Below, in pieces: positions 35,693 to 47,059 of a stretch of DNA of 64,000 nt (position 1 is the first letter of the stretch; each line of letters opens with the position of its first letter). Below the pieces are notes generated by a model. That model searched no databases. It saw nothing but the letters and a program-made list of their open reading frames with translations, and was not told where the DNA came from. Source of the DNA: Shewanella abyssi (GTDB lineage: Bacteria; Pseudomonadota; Gammaproteobacteria; Enterobacterales; Shewanellaceae); NCBI RefSeq assembly GCF_023284025.1, contig NZ_JAKIKR010000001.1:248001-312000 (forward strand), written 5' to 3'. The position numbers and the translations under genes are program-made.

Positions 35693-37621
35693 ATGGATAA
35701 CGCCCGCGCGTTACTTAAACAGTATTTTGGTTTCAGTGAGTTTAGAACTGGACAGCAGGAAGTGGTAAATAACATATTAAATGGCCAAAGCGCCGCAGCT
35801 ATTTTTCCTACAGGTTCAGGTAAGTCTTTATGTTATCAATTACCTGCCGTAGCGCTGCCGAATCTTACATTGGTAGTGTCCCCTTTATTGGCATTGATGC
35901 AAGACCAATTAGCCTATTTGGAAGCTCGAGGTATTTCAGCTGCATCAATTGATTCCACCCAAACACCAGAGCAAGCAGCCGCAGTGCTCGATGGTGTGAG
36001 CAAAGGTAGGATCAAAATATTGATGATCTCAGTAGAGCGGTTAAATAACGAACGATTCAGGCGTTTTATTGCTGGCATAGCTATCTCTTTACTGGTGATA
36101 GATGAAGCCCACTGTATCTCTGAGTGGGGGCATAATTTTCGACCGGATTACCTAAAGCTGCCCAGTTACCAACGAGCATTAAATATCCCGCAAGTACTGT
36201 TGTTAACGGCGACAGCAACGTCAAAAGTGATTGCAGATATGAGCAGTAAATTTGCAATAGCGCCGGAAAATATTACCTTAACCGGCTTTTATCGATCCAA
36301 TTTACATCTTAATGCTGTCGGTATAAAAGAGTCAGACAAACCCCGTTTTTTGGCTAACTGGTTAAATGAAAGGCAGCAAACAAGCGGCATTATTTATGTA
36401 ACTTTGCAAAAAAGCGCTGAAATAGTGGCAAAGTATCTGCAAGCTAATGGCTACAACGCGTTGGCTTATCATGCTGGAATGGACAGTGGTGTACGGAAAT
36501 CAATTCAGACTCGCTTTATGTCTGGCGAAGTCCCCATCATTGTTGCCACTATCGCTTTTGGAATGGGTATCGATAAAAGTGATATACGCTTTGTGGTTCA
36601 CTATGATCTGCCTAAATCAATTGAAAACTACGCACAAGAGATTGGACGTGCCGGACGAGATGGTTACGATTCTGATTGTATGGTATTGGCAAACAAAGAT
36701 AATCTCAATGTATTAGAGAATTTCGTATTTGGTGACACCCCAGAGCTTAACGCGATAGTCAGTGTTATAGATGAGATAAAGTCAGTGACCAAGCAGCGCA
36801 ATGATTGGGAGTTAATGCTTAATCAGCTGTCTACATCATCAAACATTCGCCCTCTTAGCTTAAAAACACTGTTAGTTTATCTAGAGATGCAGGGGGCGAT
36901 TAAGCCCAAGTATAGTTACTTCGCTGAATACAAATATAAATTACTAGCTCCTTTAGAAGAGGTGTTAAGCCGCTTTGATCCGGAGCGGCAGCACTTCGTT
37001 AAAGCGATTGTGGATACTTCTGTCAAAGCCAAAATCTGGTATAGCGCCGATCTTAGTCAGCTTGAATCTATCTACCCCAATAGTCGTGGCCGAGCGATAA
37101 AAGCATTAGATTATCTAGATCAAAAACAACTTATCGAATTGCAAAGTAAACAATTAACCCAGGTTTACCAAGTATTTCCGCCAGAGTTAAACATTGATGG
37201 GTTGGCTGAACGTCTTTATCAACAATTTAGCCTTAAAGAGAGCAGTGAGATTGAGCGAATCAATTTCTTAGTGTCATTCTTTGGCAGTAGCCGTTGCCTG
37301 AGCTTACAACTGGCGCAGTATTTCTCTGATCCCAACGCCCACACTGCTTGTGGACATTGTTCAGTTTGTCTTAATCACATCGCAGTATTACCCGAACCCG
37401 CGTACTTAACACCATTGAATGAATATGATTTTCATTTGACCTGTGGTGATGCCATCTCAACGTTAAAATCCCATACATCAGCAGTGTTACTCGCTCGTTT
37501 CTTGTGTGGACTGACAACCCCTTTATTTACCAAACTTAAAATGAGACCTGTTAAAGGATTTGCGCAGTTTGAGCGCTATCGCTTTACAGATGTGCTGAAT
37601 TGGATTGAACAACAGCTATAA
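35693..37621 (+). CDS. RecQ-family ATP-dependent DNA helicase
   Basis: 642 residues. Walker A is FPTGSGKSLCYQLP and the DEAH box is VIDEAHCISEWGHNFRPDY; motif VI reads QEIGRAGRDG. After the two RecA domains there is a RecQ C-terminal region with cysteines HTACGHCSVC, consistent with the zinc site. It lacks an obvious HRDC tail. Gammaproteobacteria of this kind often carry a canonical RecQ as well as a second, divergent copy like this one; I therefore give no symbol. An AGGAC site precedes the ATG. Confidence 0.9.
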   Translation: MDNARALLKQYFGFSEFRTGQQEVVNNILNGQSAAAIFPTGSGKSLCYQLPAVALPNLTLVVSPLLALMQDQLAYLEARGISAASIDSTQTPEQAAAVLDGVSKGRIKILMISVERLNNERFRRFIAGIAISLLVIDEAHCISEWGHNFRPDYLKLPSYQRALNIPQVLLLTATATSKVIADMSSKFAIAPENITLTGFYRSNLHLNAVGIKESDKPRFLANWLNERQQTSGIIYVTLQKSAEIVAKYLQANGYNALAYHAGMDSGVRKSIQTRFMSGEVPIIVATIAFGMGIDKSDIRFVVHYDLPKSIENYAQEIGRAGRDGYDSDCMVLANKDNLNVLENFVFGDTPELNAIVSVIDEIKSVTKQRNDWELMLNQLSTSSNIRPLSLKTLLVYLEMQGAIKPKYSYFAEYKYKLLAPLEEVLSRFDPERQHFVKAIVDTSVKAKIWYSADLSQLESIYPNSRGRAIKALDYLDQKQLIELQSKQLTQVYQVFPPELNIDGLAERLYQQFSLKESSEIERINFLVSFFGSSRCLSLQLAQYFSDPNAHTACGHCSVCLNHIAVLPEPAYLTPLNEYDFHLTCGDAISTLKSHTSAVLLARFLCGLTTPLFTKLKMRPVKGFAQFERYRFTDVLNWIEQQL

Positions 37622-37792
37622 AACAGCGTGGTCTGTATTAGCAATATGCATAATACGTATCGCTTTATGCATGTTATGTAACAAAGATTTTCCAACTAGC
37701 GTTAAATAATGTAATAAAACAAAGAACATGCTTTACTGATGACAAATTTATCGCGACATAGATCGCGAATAATGATAATTAAGGGATTTAAC

Positions 37793-39565
37793 ATGAAAAA
37801 AGCTGCGTTAACGCTTGCTATTGCATTATCACTCACTGGGCTTACGGCTTGTCAAAATCAAACATCTATAGAACAAAATACAATAGAGATGGCAGATCAA
37901 AGTACTGCATTTCAACAGTTTAGTCAGAGTTTTATCGATGCCTTATGGGTTGAGTCACCCACTTGGGCTTTGTACAGTGGTTTCCATAAATATGACTCTG
38001 TGCTTAAGGTGCCTAATGAGCAAGCACGTCAAGCAAGTTTAAACTTTGTGTCGAAGCAAGCAGCATTATTAGCCAGTTTTGACAAGGACAGTCTATCGCC
38101 TGCATTGTTAACTGATTATCGCCTGATAGAAAACTTAATTGCTGAGATGCGTTGGGACATCGAAACATTCAAGTCTTGGCAGTGGAACCCAACAAACTAT
38201 AATGTTTCAGGTGGCTTTGCGCAGATTATCAATGAAAACTTCGCGCCTTTAGATCAACGCCTATTGTCAGTGCTTTCGAGAATGGAAAATGTTCCCGCTT
38301 ATTACGCAGCGGCTCGCGACAATATCAGTAACCCTACACTAGAACATACTCAGCTTGCGATTATGCAAAATGAAGGTGCTTTTTCGGTCTTTAATAATGA
38401 CCTTTTAGATCAAGTCATAGCGTCGGAATTATCCAATAAGCAGAAGGCGCTGTTTGTCACTCGCTTCAATAAAGCAACCATAGCCATAAACGAACACATT
38501 GATTGGCTAAAAGCACTCGAAGTTAAGTTAGCCAAAGAGGGTGCCCGTAGTTTCAGAATTGGCGAAGAGATGTACGAACAGAAATTTGCCTTTGACATTC
38601 AAGCGGGAATGACAGCAAAAGTTTTGTATGAAAAAGCGATAAGAGACAAGAATCGCGTACAAGCAGAGATGAGCAAAATCACTAAGAAGCTTTGGCCAAC
38701 AAATTTTGATACGCCAATGCCGAAAGACAGTAAAGTGGCCATAAAGCAGCTTATCGATAAATTGTCAGCTAAGCACGTTAAGCGTGATGATTTTGTTGAT
38801 GAAGTTAGAGCACAGATCCCAGAGCTTATTGCTTTTGTGAATGAAAAAGACTTAATCACTCTCGATCCAAACAAGCCGCTAGTGGTGCGTGAAACCCCTG
38901 CTTATATGCGTGGTTATGCCGGTGCATCAATTAGTGCTCCTGGTCCCTATGAGAAGTCAGGAAACACCTATTACAATGTGTCTCCACTTGATGGCATGAG
39001 TGATGGTTCAGCAGAAAGCTACCTAAGAGAGTACAACCATTGGATTTTACAGGTGTTAAATATCCATGAAGCAATACCAGGTCATTACACACAGCTTGTT
39101 TACTCCAATGAATCACCAAGCTTAATTAAGAGCTTGTTTGGTAATGGCGCAATGGTTGAAGGTTGGGCTGTTTATACAGAACGTATGATGCTCGAAGAGG
39201 GCTATGGCAACTTTGAGCCTGAAATGTGGTTGATGTATTACAAATGGAACTTGCGTGTCATCTGCAACACAATACTCGATTACGGTATTCAGGTTAACGG
39301 TATGACAGAAGCTGAAGCCCTTGACCTTATGATGAATGAAGCATTCCAACAACAAGCCGAAGCTCAAGGAAAATGGCGCCGAGCAACGCTGAGTCAAGTA
39401 CAACTGACCAGCTACTATTCAGGATATCGTGAGATCTATGACTTTAGAGAAGAGTATAAGGCGCTGAAAGGTGAAGACTTTGACCTTAAGGCATTCCATG
39501 AAGAGTTTTTAAGTTACGGCAGTGCTCCGGTTAAGTACATTAGAGAGCTGATGCTCCATAAATAG
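37793..39565 (+). CDS. DUF885 family lipoprotein (putative metallopeptidase)
   Basis: About 590 residues. The frame opens at 37739, but the ATG at 37793 has AAGGGA upstream and begins a lipoprotein signal, MKKAALTLAIALSLTGLTAC, with the lipobox LTAC. DUF885 proteins carry a helical fold with a zinc-like HEAIPGH motif, present here in IHEAIPGHYTQL, followed by MVEGWAVYTERMMLEEGYG. They are regarded as putative M3-like peptidases; activity of this one is inferred. It probably sits at the outer or inner membrane on the periplasmic side. A terminator follows. Confidence 0.85.
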   Translation: MKKAALTLAIALSLTGLTACQNQTSIEQNTIEMADQSTAFQQFSQSFIDALWVESPTWALYSGFHKYDSVLKVPNEQARQASLNFVSKQAALLASFDKDSLSPALLTDYRLIENLIAEMRWDIETFKSWQWNPTNYNVSGGFAQIINENFAPLDQRLLSVLSRMENVPAYYAAARDNISNPTLEHTQLAIMQNEGAFSVFNNDLLDQVIASELSNKQKALFVTRFNKATIAINEHIDWLKALEVKLAKEGARSFRIGEEMYEQKFAFDIQAGMTAKVLYEKAIRDKNRVQAEMSKITKKLWPTNFDTPMPKDSKVAIKQLIDKLSAKHVKRDDFVDEVRAQIPELIAFVNEKDLITLDPNKPLVVRETPAYMRGYAGASISAPGPYEKSGNTYYNVSPLDGMSDGSAESYLREYNHWILQVLNIHEAIPGHYTQLVYSNESPSLIKSLFGNGAMVEGWAVYTERMMLEEGYGNFEPEMWLMYYKWNLRVICNTILDYGIQVNGMTEAEALDLMMNEAFQQQAEAQGKWRRATLSQVQLTSYYSGYREIYDFREEYKALKGEDFDLKAFHEEFLSYGSAPVKYIRELMLHK

Positions 39566-39589
39566 TACGTTTTGAGTATGCATAGAATT

Positions 39590-39622
39590 AAACCAGCAGT
39601 TAACATAATTGCTGGTTTTTTG
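39590..39622 (+). terminator. Terminator of the DUF885 gene
   Basis: AAACCAGCA/TGCTGGTTT stem, 11-base loop, T-run. Confidence 0.8.
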
Positions 39623-39737
39623 TTTTCTATTTGCCTTGATTTAACAAAGTTGTGATCTATTCCTTGATTATGGACTAGCTAATTTCATGGGCATAATGTA
39701 GTCTTAATGATAATTGTTCGTATTTAGATTGCGTAAA

Positions 39738-40418
39738 ATGAAAAATATACTGTTGGTTGATGATGATCTTGTTTTACAAAGTCTTTTAAAGAGTTATTTG
39801 GAGGCTGAAAATTTTATTGTAACGCTCGCCTCTAATGGCGAAGAGGCGCTTGAAAAGTTACAGCGTATTACCCCCGATATTATCCTCCTCGATATTAGTA
39901 TGCCAAAATTAAATGGCATTGAAATGTTAAAACGACGCAATGATAAAACCCCCGTTATCGTTATCTCATCACTGGATACTGAACATGAACGGGTTAATGT
40001 ATTTGAACTTGGCGCTGATGACTTTCTTGGTAAACCCTTTAGCCAGCGTGAGCTGATCGTACGGATCAAAGCCATTCAACGACGAATAGAATTAGTGAGA
40101 AATGAATCTGAAATAGCTGATGATTTAGCCACTGACGTGTCTTTTGACGATAGTACTTATAGCGTGTCTATTGCTTCAAAAGTGGTCTGTTTTACCCAAA
40201 CAGAATTTAAGTTGTTCAAATATCTATTCGAACGCAAGGGCAGGGTTATCGCTAAGCAGGAACTACAGCTAAGAGTACTGCAAAAAGAGTTAGGCCAGTT
40301 TGATAGAAATTTGGATATGCATATCAGTAATACCCGTAGAAAATTGGCGGCCACACAATTGCCTAAATCTTTAATCAATACGGTTAGAGGCAAAGGCTAT
40401 AGTTTTGCAGAGATGTAG
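39738..40418 (+). CDS. OmpR/PhoB-type response regulator without adjacent kinase
   Basis: About 226 residues. The receiver has VDDD near the N-terminus, the phospho-acceptor Asp in IILLDISMPKLNG, and Lys in GKPFSQREL. The C-terminal winged helix contains FTQTEFKLFKYLFERKGRVI and DMHISNTRRKL, closest to the CpxR-like branch. I take ATG at 39738 (MKNILLVDDD); the frame extends to TTG at 39714. No histidine kinase is adjacent; it is followed by a terminator and convergent ald, so its partner kinase is elsewhere. Confidence 0.9.
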   Translation: MKNILLVDDDLVLQSLLKSYLEAENFIVTLASNGEEALEKLQRITPDIILLDISMPKLNGIEMLKRRNDKTPVIVISSLDTEHERVNVFELGADDFLGKPFSQRELIVRIKAIQRRIELVRNESEIADDLATDVSFDDSTYSVSIASKVVCFTQTEFKLFKYLFERKGRVIAKQELQLRVLQKELGQFDRNLDMHISNTRRKLAATQLPKSLINTVRGKGYSFAEM

Positions 40419-40442
40419 CGAATAGGCTTAGTCATAGGTAAT

Positions 40443-40470
40443 AAAAAAGGGAGCTATTTGCTCCCTTTTT
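40443..40470. terminator. Bidirectional terminator between the response regulator and ald
   Basis: AAAAAGGGAGC-TATTT-GCTCCCTTTTT stem between convergent genes. Confidence 0.9.
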
Positions 40471-40491
40471 AAATCTTGATAAACTAATCCA

Positions 40492-41607
40492 TTATTTTAA
40501 TAAGATCATCGGATCAACAAACTCAAGATTTAATGCTTCAGCTACTTCTGCACATGTGATCTTACCGTGCATAACATTAAGACCATTTAATAGGTGTTTG
40601 TCTTGCAACAAAGCTTCTCGGTAACCAAGCTGAGCAAGCTTGATAATGTAAGGTAGCGTTGCATTATTAAGGGCAAATGTAGAAGTGCGAGCAACAGCAC
40701 CTGGCATATTTGCTACACAATAGTGAACAACATCATCAACAATATAGGTAGGGTCTTGGTGAGTTGTTGCATGTGACGTTTCAATACAACCGCCCTGATC
40801 AATTGCGACATCTACAATAGCAGAACCTGGCTTCATTGCTGCGATGTGTGCTCTAGTCACAAGTTTTGGTGCCGCTGCACCTGGGACTAATACTCCGCCA
40901 ATAACAAGGTCAGCTTCTAAAACATGTTTCTCAATTGCATCAGCAGTTGAATAGATAGCTTTAACCTTATTATCAAACTGTGCGTTTAAACGGCGTAATG
41001 CATCGATGCTACGATCAAGAATAACAACATCTGCACCAAGGCCTACAGCCATTTGTGCAGCGTTAGTACCGACCATACCGCCACCAATAATAACGACTTT
41101 AGCCGGTTCAACACCTGGCACACCGCCAAGTAACATGCCGCGTCCACCCATAGACTTTTCAAGTGCCATCGCGCCAGCTTGAATAGACATACGGCCAGCA
41201 ACTTCAGACATTGGCGCTAGTAGGGGAAGTGCACCACGGTCGTCTGTTACAGTTTCATAAGCAATACAAACAGAACCGCTTTTAACAAGGTCTTCTGTCT
41301 GTGGTAAATCTGGAGCTAAATGTAAGTAGGTAAATAGAAGTTGGTCTTCTCTTAACATTGCACGTTCTACTGCTTGTGGCTCTTTTACCTTCACAATCAT
41401 TTCTGATTGAGCAAAAATCTCAGCTGCAGTTGCTAGGATTTTTGCGCCGACATTGACGTAATCTTCATCGGAAAAACCAATGCCAGAGCCAGCACTTGTT
41501 TCAATAAAAACCTCATGACCACGTAGTGTCAATTCACGAACACTAGAAGGTACCATGCCTACACGATATTCGTGGTTTTTGATTTCTTTTGGAACACCTA
41601 TAATCAT
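40492..41607 (-). CDS. ald: Alanine dehydrogenase
   Basis: 371 residues. N-terminal block [20 protein letters not shown], substrate Lys in VKVKEPQ, the NAD fold [20 protein letters not shown], and the catalytic His in TYLHLAPD. It converts alanine and NAD+ to pyruvate and ammonia. It is divergent from lrp by 180 bp, and Lrp is known to control ald in related bacteria, so direct regulation is likely. Confidence 0.96.
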   Translation of the reverse strand: MIIGVPKEIKNHEYRVGMVPSSVRELTLRGHEVFIETSAGSGIGFSDEDYVNVGAKILATAAEIFAQSEMIVKVKEPQAVERAMLREDQLLFTYLHLAPDLPQTEDLVKSGSVCIAYETVTDDRGALPLLAPMSEVAGRMSIQAGAMALEKSMGGRGMLLGGVPGVEPAKVVIIGGGMVGTNAAQMAVGLGADVVILDRSIDALRRLNAQFDNKVKAIYSTADAIEKHVLEADLVIGGVLVPGAAAPKLVTRAHIAAMKPGSAIVDVAIDQGGCIETSHATTHQDPTYIVDDVVHYCVANMPGAVARTSTFALNNATLPYIIKLAQLGYREALLQDKHLLNGLNVMHGKITCAEVAEALNLEFVDPMILLK

Positions 41608-41787
41608 CTTGAAGCCTCAATTTCGCATAAAAACCCATTTTCTATGGGTGTAATTGTTATTTTGATATGCCTGAACGTGAATGTTTCAGGGAAATCTAGT
41701 ATAGTATTCCTTCGGTAGTTTATGCTGCTGAAGTTAATCTAAACACGGTGTTTTATTTTGTTATAGATGTCATTCAAGGTTATAAAT

Positions 41788-42291
41788 ATGGTTAATAATA
41801 AAAAGAGTCCTATAAAAGACTTAGATCGCATAGATCGAAACATACTCAACGAGTTACAAATTGATGGACGAATTTCCAATGTTGAGCTATCGAAGCGTGT
41901 AGGACTGAGTCCCACCCCTTGTTTAGAGCGCGTAAAAAGGCTTGAAAAACAAGGGTATATCAAAGGGTACACGGCATTAGTCAATCCCCATTTTTTGGGT
42001 GCTTCTTTACTTGTGTTTGTTGAAATTACGCTAAACCGTGATACTGCTGAAGTTTTCGATAAGTTCAACGATGCAGTGCAACTGCTTGATGATATTCAAG
42101 AATGTCATTTGGTGTCAGGTGATTTTGATTACTTATTGAAGACTAGAGTCTCTGATATGTCCGCTTATCGTCGTTTATTAGGGGAAACCCTGCTTAAACT
42201 GCCATCAGTTTCTGACACACGCACTTATGTGGTGATGGAAGAGGTTAAGCAGACTAATCGTGTCGCTATCAATACGACCTCTGAAATGTAA
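41788..42291 (+). CDS. lrp: Leucine-responsive regulatory protein Lrp
   Basis: 167 residues; nearly identical to E. coli Lrp in the HTH region (LDRIDRNILNELQ, VGLSPTPCLERVKRLE) and in the C-terminal RAM domain (ECHLVSGDFDYLLKTRV, RTYVVMEEVKQ). The frame extends to 41767, but MVNNKKSPIKDL from ATG 41788 matches the family N-terminus. It is a global regulator of amino-acid metabolism. It heads the conserved lrp-ftsK-lolA-rarA-serS block; a terminator separates it from ftsK. Confidence 0.97.
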   Translation: MVNNKKSPIKDLDRIDRNILNELQIDGRISNVELSKRVGLSPTPCLERVKRLEKQGYIKGYTALVNPHFLGASLLVFVEITLNRDTAEVFDKFNDAVQLLDDIQECHLVSGDFDYLLKTRVSDMSAYRRLLGETLLKLPSVSDTRTYVVMEEVKQTNRVAINTTSEM

Positions 42292-42310
42292 CTTTGTTGT
42301 TTTATTGTAC

Positions 42311-42341
42311 AAGAAGGGAGTCGCTCGACTCCCTTCTTTTT
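42311..42341 (+). terminator. Terminator of lrp
   Basis: AAGAAGGGAGTCG/CGACTCCCTTCTT stem with a tight loop and T-run. Confidence 0.9.
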
Positions 42342-42479
42342 ATACAAAATACAATTGATACAAAATGATGCAAAGAATTCAGGTGAATACTTATTCATTT
42401 TATTTGGCGCAAGTCAAACGCTGCAAAATAAACTCATTTCTGCTATCTTACTGACATTATCGTCTTTTTTATTGTAGGT

Positions 42480-45002
42480 TTGCGATTGTCTAAGGCAACT
42501 AGTGTAAAAACCCTTTCCGGCGTTCAAAGACTATTAGAAGGTAGTCTGATCATCTGTTGCATGATTGCAACTTATATCCTCATAGCACTCAGTAGTTTTA
42601 ACGCTTCCGATCCTGGGTGGAGTCAATCACATTTTGATGGGAACATCCAAAATCTCACCGGTGCAGTTGGTGCATGGTTAGCTGATGTATTGTTTTATAT
42701 TTTTGGTTACACCGCTTATATCATCCCGGTTATTATTGCGCTAACAGGCTGGCTGCTTTTTAAACGTACCCATAAATTACTAGAAATAGACTACTTTTCT
42801 GTTGGCTTAAGGTTGATAGGGTTTCTTCTTATCGTGTTTAGTCTAGCAGCCTTGGGAAGCATGAATGCTAACGGCTTGTATGAGTTTTCTGCCGGTGGAG
42901 TTGCAGGCGATGTCATTGGTCAAGCAATGCTGCCCTATTTCAATCAGTTAGGTACTACACTGCTGCTACTCTGTTTCGTTGGCGCTGGTTTTACGTTACT
43001 GACTGGTATTAGCTGGCTCACTATTATAGATCTAACGGGTTACGCGACACTGTGGTTTTTCAAGTCATTACGACAGTTACCGGAAAAGCTTTCATCTAAA
43101 AAAGAAGAAACTGAAGATACACGTGGGTTCTTATCTGTTGTTGAACGATTCCGAGAAAAGCGCAACACAGAATTGGAAGAGCGAGAAACTGACGCGACTC
43201 CTTTCGATGATGACTCGGCTAAGACTATAGATTCAACGGGACAGCAAACTGCTAATATTCGTCTTGACCCTAAAATCGAACCGTTATTAGAGACTGAAAC
43301 TCAGACTGAAGCAAAGGAACCCACCATTCAAGCCCCTTGGGTCTCGACTGCTCAAGCTGAAATTGAGACGATTAACTTTGACTCAAAAGAATCAACAGGC
43401 GCGGTTAACGCGAGCAAACGTGTAAAAGATGAAAAAGCCAAGATTGTAGATGGTATCGTTATTTTACCAGGCCAAGACGAGACTGTTAATACTGCTCCAA
43501 TGGCACCACTACCAAGTATTTCATTACTGGATGTACCCAATAGGCAAGCCAACCCCATAAGCCAAGAAGAGTTAGCGCAAGTGGGGAGATTAGTCGAAGT
43601 AAAACTTGCAGACTTCAATATTACGGCAAAGGTCGTAGGAGTCTATCCCGGCCCGGTTATTACTCGATTTGAGCTTGAGTTAGCGCCAGGCATTAAAGCG
43701 TCAAAAATTACTAATTTATCTAAAGATTTGGCCCGTTCATTACTGGCTGAAAGTGTCCGTGTCGTTGAGGTTATTCCTGGCAAAGCATTTGTCGGTCTAG
43801 AACTACCGAACAAGTTTCGTGAAACCGTGTTTATGCGTGACGTACTAGATTGCGATGAATTTAGAGACAACCCGTCTCATTTGAGTATGGTATTAGGCGC
43901 TGATATTGGTGGGAAACCTGTCATTGTGGATCTAGCCAAAATGCCGCACCTTTTAGTTGCTGGTACCACGGGTTCTGGTAAGTCAGTTGGTGTAAATGTA
44001 ATGATCACCAGTTTGCTTTATAAATCTGGTCCTGATGATGTTCGCTTCATCATGATTGATCCAAAGATGTTGGAACTTTCGGTCTATGAAGGGATCCCCC
44101 ATCTTTTGTGTGAAGTCGTCACCGATATGAAAGAAGCGGCAAATTCATTACGCTGGTGCGTTGGAGAGATGGAACGCCGTTATAAGCTGATGTCAGCGCT
44201 GGGTGTGCGTAACCTTAAAGGTTATAACGCTAAAATTAAAAATGCCAAAGAGGCTGGCGAACCCATCCTCGATCCACTGTGGAAATCATCCGACAGCATG
44301 GAACCTGAAGCCCCAGAACTTGGTAAATTGCCCTCTATTGTGGTCGTAGTTGATGAGTTTGCTGACATGATGATGATTGTGGGTAAAAAGGTGGAAGAGC
44401 TTATTGCCCGTATCGCCCAAAAAGCACGAGCGGCAGGAATACATTTAATATTGGCTACCCAAAGACCGTCAGTTGATGTTATTACTGGTTTGATTAAAGC
44501 GAACATTCCCACCCGTATGGCTTTCCAAGTCTCTTCTCGAATCGATTCAAGAACGATTTTAGATCAACAGGGTGCAGAGACCTTGCTAGGCATGGGTGAT
44601 ATGCTTTATCTCCCACCAGGCACTAGCGTTCCGAGTCGTATTCATGGCGCATTTATTGATGATCATGAAGTCCATAAGGTTGTGGCTGACTGGCATGCGC
44701 GTGGTAAACCACAATACATTGAGGATATCTTGCAAGGCTCTGCAGAAGGGGAGCAGGTATTGCTTCCTGGTGAAGCAAGTGATTCAGAAGAAGAAATCGA
44801 TGCGTTATATGACGAAGCTGTCGCGTTCGTCACCCAAACTCGTCGTGGTTCAATCTCGAGTGTGCAACGCAAATTTAAAATTGGTTATAATCGCGCAGCT
44901 CGAATAATAGAAATGATGGAGCTTCAAGGCGTTGTTAGTTCCCAAGGGCATAATGGTAACCGTGAAGTATTGGCACCGCCGCCACCAAAAGATTTTAACT
45001 AA
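42480..45002 (+). CDS. ftsK: DNA translocase FtsK
   Basis: 840 residues. Four N-terminal membrane helices include [18 protein letters not shown] and [14 protein letters not shown] short linker of about 200 residues precedes the motor domain: Walker [13 protein letters not shown], Walker [13 protein letters not shown] and [17 protein letters not shown]. The C-terminal gamma winged helix that reads KOPS and contacts XerD is [20 protein letters not shown] onward. It couples septation to chromosome segregation. The start appears to be TTG (LRLSKATS..); the linker is shorter than in E. coli (1329 residues). Confidence 0.95.
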   Translation: MRLSKATSVKTLSGVQRLLEGSLIICCMIATYILIALSSFNASDPGWSQSHFDGNIQNLTGAVGAWLADVLFYIFGYTAYIIPVIIALTGWLLFKRTHKLLEIDYFSVGLRLIGFLLIVFSLAALGSMNANGLYEFSAGGVAGDVIGQAMLPYFNQLGTTLLLLCFVGAGFTLLTGISWLTIIDLTGYATLWFFKSLRQLPEKLSSKKEETEDTRGFLSVVERFREKRNTELEERETDATPFDDDSAKTIDSTGQQTANIRLDPKIEPLLETETQTEAKEPTIQAPWVSTAQAEIETINFDSKESTGAVNASKRVKDEKAKIVDGIVILPGQDETVNTAPMAPLPSISLLDVPNRQANPISQEELAQVGRLVEVKLADFNITAKVVGVYPGPVITRFELELAPGIKASKITNLSKDLARSLLAESVRVVEVIPGKAFVGLELPNKFRETVFMRDVLDCDEFRDNPSHLSMVLGADIGGKPVIVDLAKMPHLLVAGTTGSGKSVGVNVMITSLLYKSGPDDVRFIMIDPKMLELSVYEGIPHLLCEVVTDMKEAANSLRWCVGEMERRYKLMSALGVRNLKGYNAKIKNAKEAGEPILDPLWKSSDSMEPEAPELGKLPSIVVVVDEFADMMMIVGKKVEELIARIAQKARAAGIHLILATQRPSVDVITGLIKANIPTRMAFQVSSRIDSRTILDQQGAETLLGMGDMLYLPPGTSVPSRIHGAFIDDHEVHKVVADWHARGKPQYIEDILQGSAEGEQVLLPGEASDSEEEIDALYDEAVAFVTQTRRGSISSVQRKFKIGYNRAARIIEMMELQGVVSSQGHNGNREVLAPPPPKDFN

Positions 45003-45091
45003 TCTTAGCCAATTTGCTGGCGTATAGATTGCGATAAATTGAGACACTCAATATCAGTGTTGTGCTTGAGGCATGACCCGGAGACATAAAC

Positions 45092-45718
45092 ATGAAAAGA
45101 CTTATCGCATTAGCGATTGCAGGCTTACCTCTTTTAGCCCATTTTCCAGCTCAAGCGGATGCGTCAGAGCAACTAAAAGCCAAGCTCACTGAAATAGATA
45201 ACTTAAAAGCTAATTTTAGCCAGACTGTTACAGACATAAACGACAAAGTCATTCAGACAGGTGAAGGTATTTTTGCACTGGCACAGCCCAATCAGTTTTA
45301 TTGGCACTTAACAGCACCGGATGAATCCTTGATTGTTGCCGATGGCACTGATGTATGGATCTACAACCCTTTTGCTGAAGAGGTGTCTGTTATGGACGTT
45401 AACCAAGCAATAAGTGCCTCCCCCATCGCTCTACTCGTCCATTCAGATCCTGATACTTGGTCGCAATACCAAGTAAAAAGCAATGGTCAGTGCTTTGAAA
45501 TAAGCCCACTCGATAAAGACGCTGGCGTAGCGGAAGTTGAAGTTTGTTTTAACGATATAACCTTGACTAAAATGGTGCTTAGAGATCAGCAAGGCAATAC
45601 CAGTAACTTTACTTTATCAGATCAAACAAAGGTCAAAGAGAGTGAAGGTGATTTGTTCAAATTTATCGTGCCTGAAGATGTTGATATCGATGACCAACGT
45701 TTAAAGTCTATTAATTAA
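45092..45718 (+). CDS. lolA: Outer-membrane lipoprotein carrier protein LolA
   Basis: 208 residues with a signal peptide ([22 protein letters not shown]). The mature part shows the family blocks [38 protein letters not shown] and [19 protein letters not shown]. It shuttles lipoproteins across the periplasm from LolCDE to LolB. A CGGAG site precedes the ATG. Downstream rarA starts 9 bp after the stop. Confidence 0.96.
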   Translation: MKRLIALAIAGLPLLAHFPAQADASEQLKAKLTEIDNLKANFSQTVTDINDKVIQTGEGIFALAQPNQFYWHLTAPDESLIVADGTDVWIYNPFAEEVSVMDVNQAISASPIALLVHSDPDTWSQYQVKSNGQCFEISPLDKDAGVAEVEVCFNDITLTKMVLRDQQGNTSNFTLSDQTKVKESEGDLFKFIVPEDVDIDDQRLKSIN

Positions 45719-45727
45719 GAGTATTAC

Positions 45728-47059
45728 GTGAGTAGTTTAAGTTTTGATTTTGCACCAGACTTTCGGCCTTTAGCGGCTAGAATGCGCCCAGAAACATTAG
45801 CGCAATATGTTGGACAACAACATTTATTGGGTGAAGGGCAGCCGTTGCGGCAAGCACTTGAAGCTGGAAGGGCTCACTCCATGATGTTTTGGGGTCCCCC
45901 TGGTACAGGTAAAACAACTCTGGCTGAGCTTGTAGCCAGTCACGTTAATGCCCATGTTGAGCGCATTTCAGCGGTCACTTCCGGTGTTAAAGAGATTAGA
46001 AGCGCGATAGAGCATGCAAAAAGTGTTGCGCAATCTCGTGGCCAACGGACTTTGCTTTTTGTCGATGAAGTTCATCGTTTTAATAAAAGCCAACAGGATG
46101 CCTTTTTACCGTTTATTGAAGATGGTACGGTTATTTTTGTTGGCGCAACAACTGAAAATCCCTCTTTCGAAATCAACAACGCACTGTTATCCCGAGCGCG
46201 TGTGTATCTTATTAAGCAACTGACTACCGAAGAGATCTGTCAGATAACGCAGCAAGCGTTAGCAGATGAAGAGCGCGGACTCGGCAAACGTAAGTTAATT
46301 CTACCTCCTGATGTGGCGCTTAAATTAGCACAGGTGAGCGACGGTGATGCGCGTAAGGCGTTAAACCTTATCGAATTGATTAGCGATATGCTTAAAGACG
46401 GTGAAGTCTTTACCGAAGAGATGATCATTCAAGTGGCAGGGCAGCAACTTGCTGGCTTTGATAAGAATGGCGATCAATACTACGACCTAATTTCAGCGGT
46501 ACATAAATCAATACGCGGTTCAGATCCTGATGCTGCGCTATATTGGTACTGCCGCATGCTAGAAGGTGGCTGCGACCCTCTTTATATTGCCAGACGGTTA
46601 CTTGCCATTGCGTCAGAGGATATTGGTAATGCCGATCCTAATGCCATGTCGGTTGCCGTTAACGCTTGGGAATGTTTCCATAGAGTGGGCCCCTCTGAAG
46701 GGGAAAGGGCGATTGCCCAAGCTGTTTTATATTTAGCCAGTGCGCCCAAAAGTAACGCTGTCTACACGGCATTTAAAGCCGCCCGTCAGCTCGCCAGAGA
46801 AACAGGCAATGAACGCGTACCTGAGCATTTAAGAAATGCACCGACTCAACTGATGCAGGATATAGGTTACGGTGAAGGGTATCGCTACGCCCATGATGAA
46901 CCTAATGCCTACGCAGAAGGTGAGGTTTATCTCCCCAAGTCTATTGCTAATAGCCGTTTTTATTATCCGACAGAACGCGGATTTGAGAAGCGCATAAAGG
47001 AAAAGCTTGAGCACTTAGCCACTCTCAATCAGCGCAGTGAGCTAAAAAGATATGACTAA
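45728..47059 (+). CDS. rarA: Replication-associated recombination protein A (RarA/MgsA)
   Basis: 443 residues, an AAA+ ATPase: Walker [14 protein letters not shown], Walker [18 protein letters not shown], sensor 1 [15 protein letters not shown] and GDARKALN at sensor 2. It acts at stalled forks, related to eukaryotic WRNIP1. It starts at GTG, 9 bases after lolA. crcB overlaps its end by 8 bases. The position between lolA and serS is the conserved one. Confidence 0.96.
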   Translation: MSSLSFDFAPDFRPLAARMRPETLAQYVGQQHLLGEGQPLRQALEAGRAHSMMFWGPPGTGKTTLAELVASHVNAHVERISAVTSGVKEIRSAIEHAKSVAQSRGQRTLLFVDEVHRFNKSQQDAFLPFIEDGTVIFVGATTENPSFEINNALLSRARVYLIKQLTTEEICQITQQALADEERGLGKRKLILPPDVALKLAQVSDGDARKALNLIELISDMLKDGEVFTEEMIIQVAGQQLAGFDKNGDQYYDLISAVHKSIRGSDPDAALYWYCRMLEGGCDPLYIARRLLAIASEDIGNADPNAMSVAVNAWECFHRVGPSEGERAIAQAVLYLASAPKSNAVYTAFKAARQLARETGNERVPEHLRNAPTQLMQDIGYGEGYRYAHDEPNAYAEGEVYLPKSIANSRFYYPTERGFEKRIKEKLEHLATLNQRSELKRYD

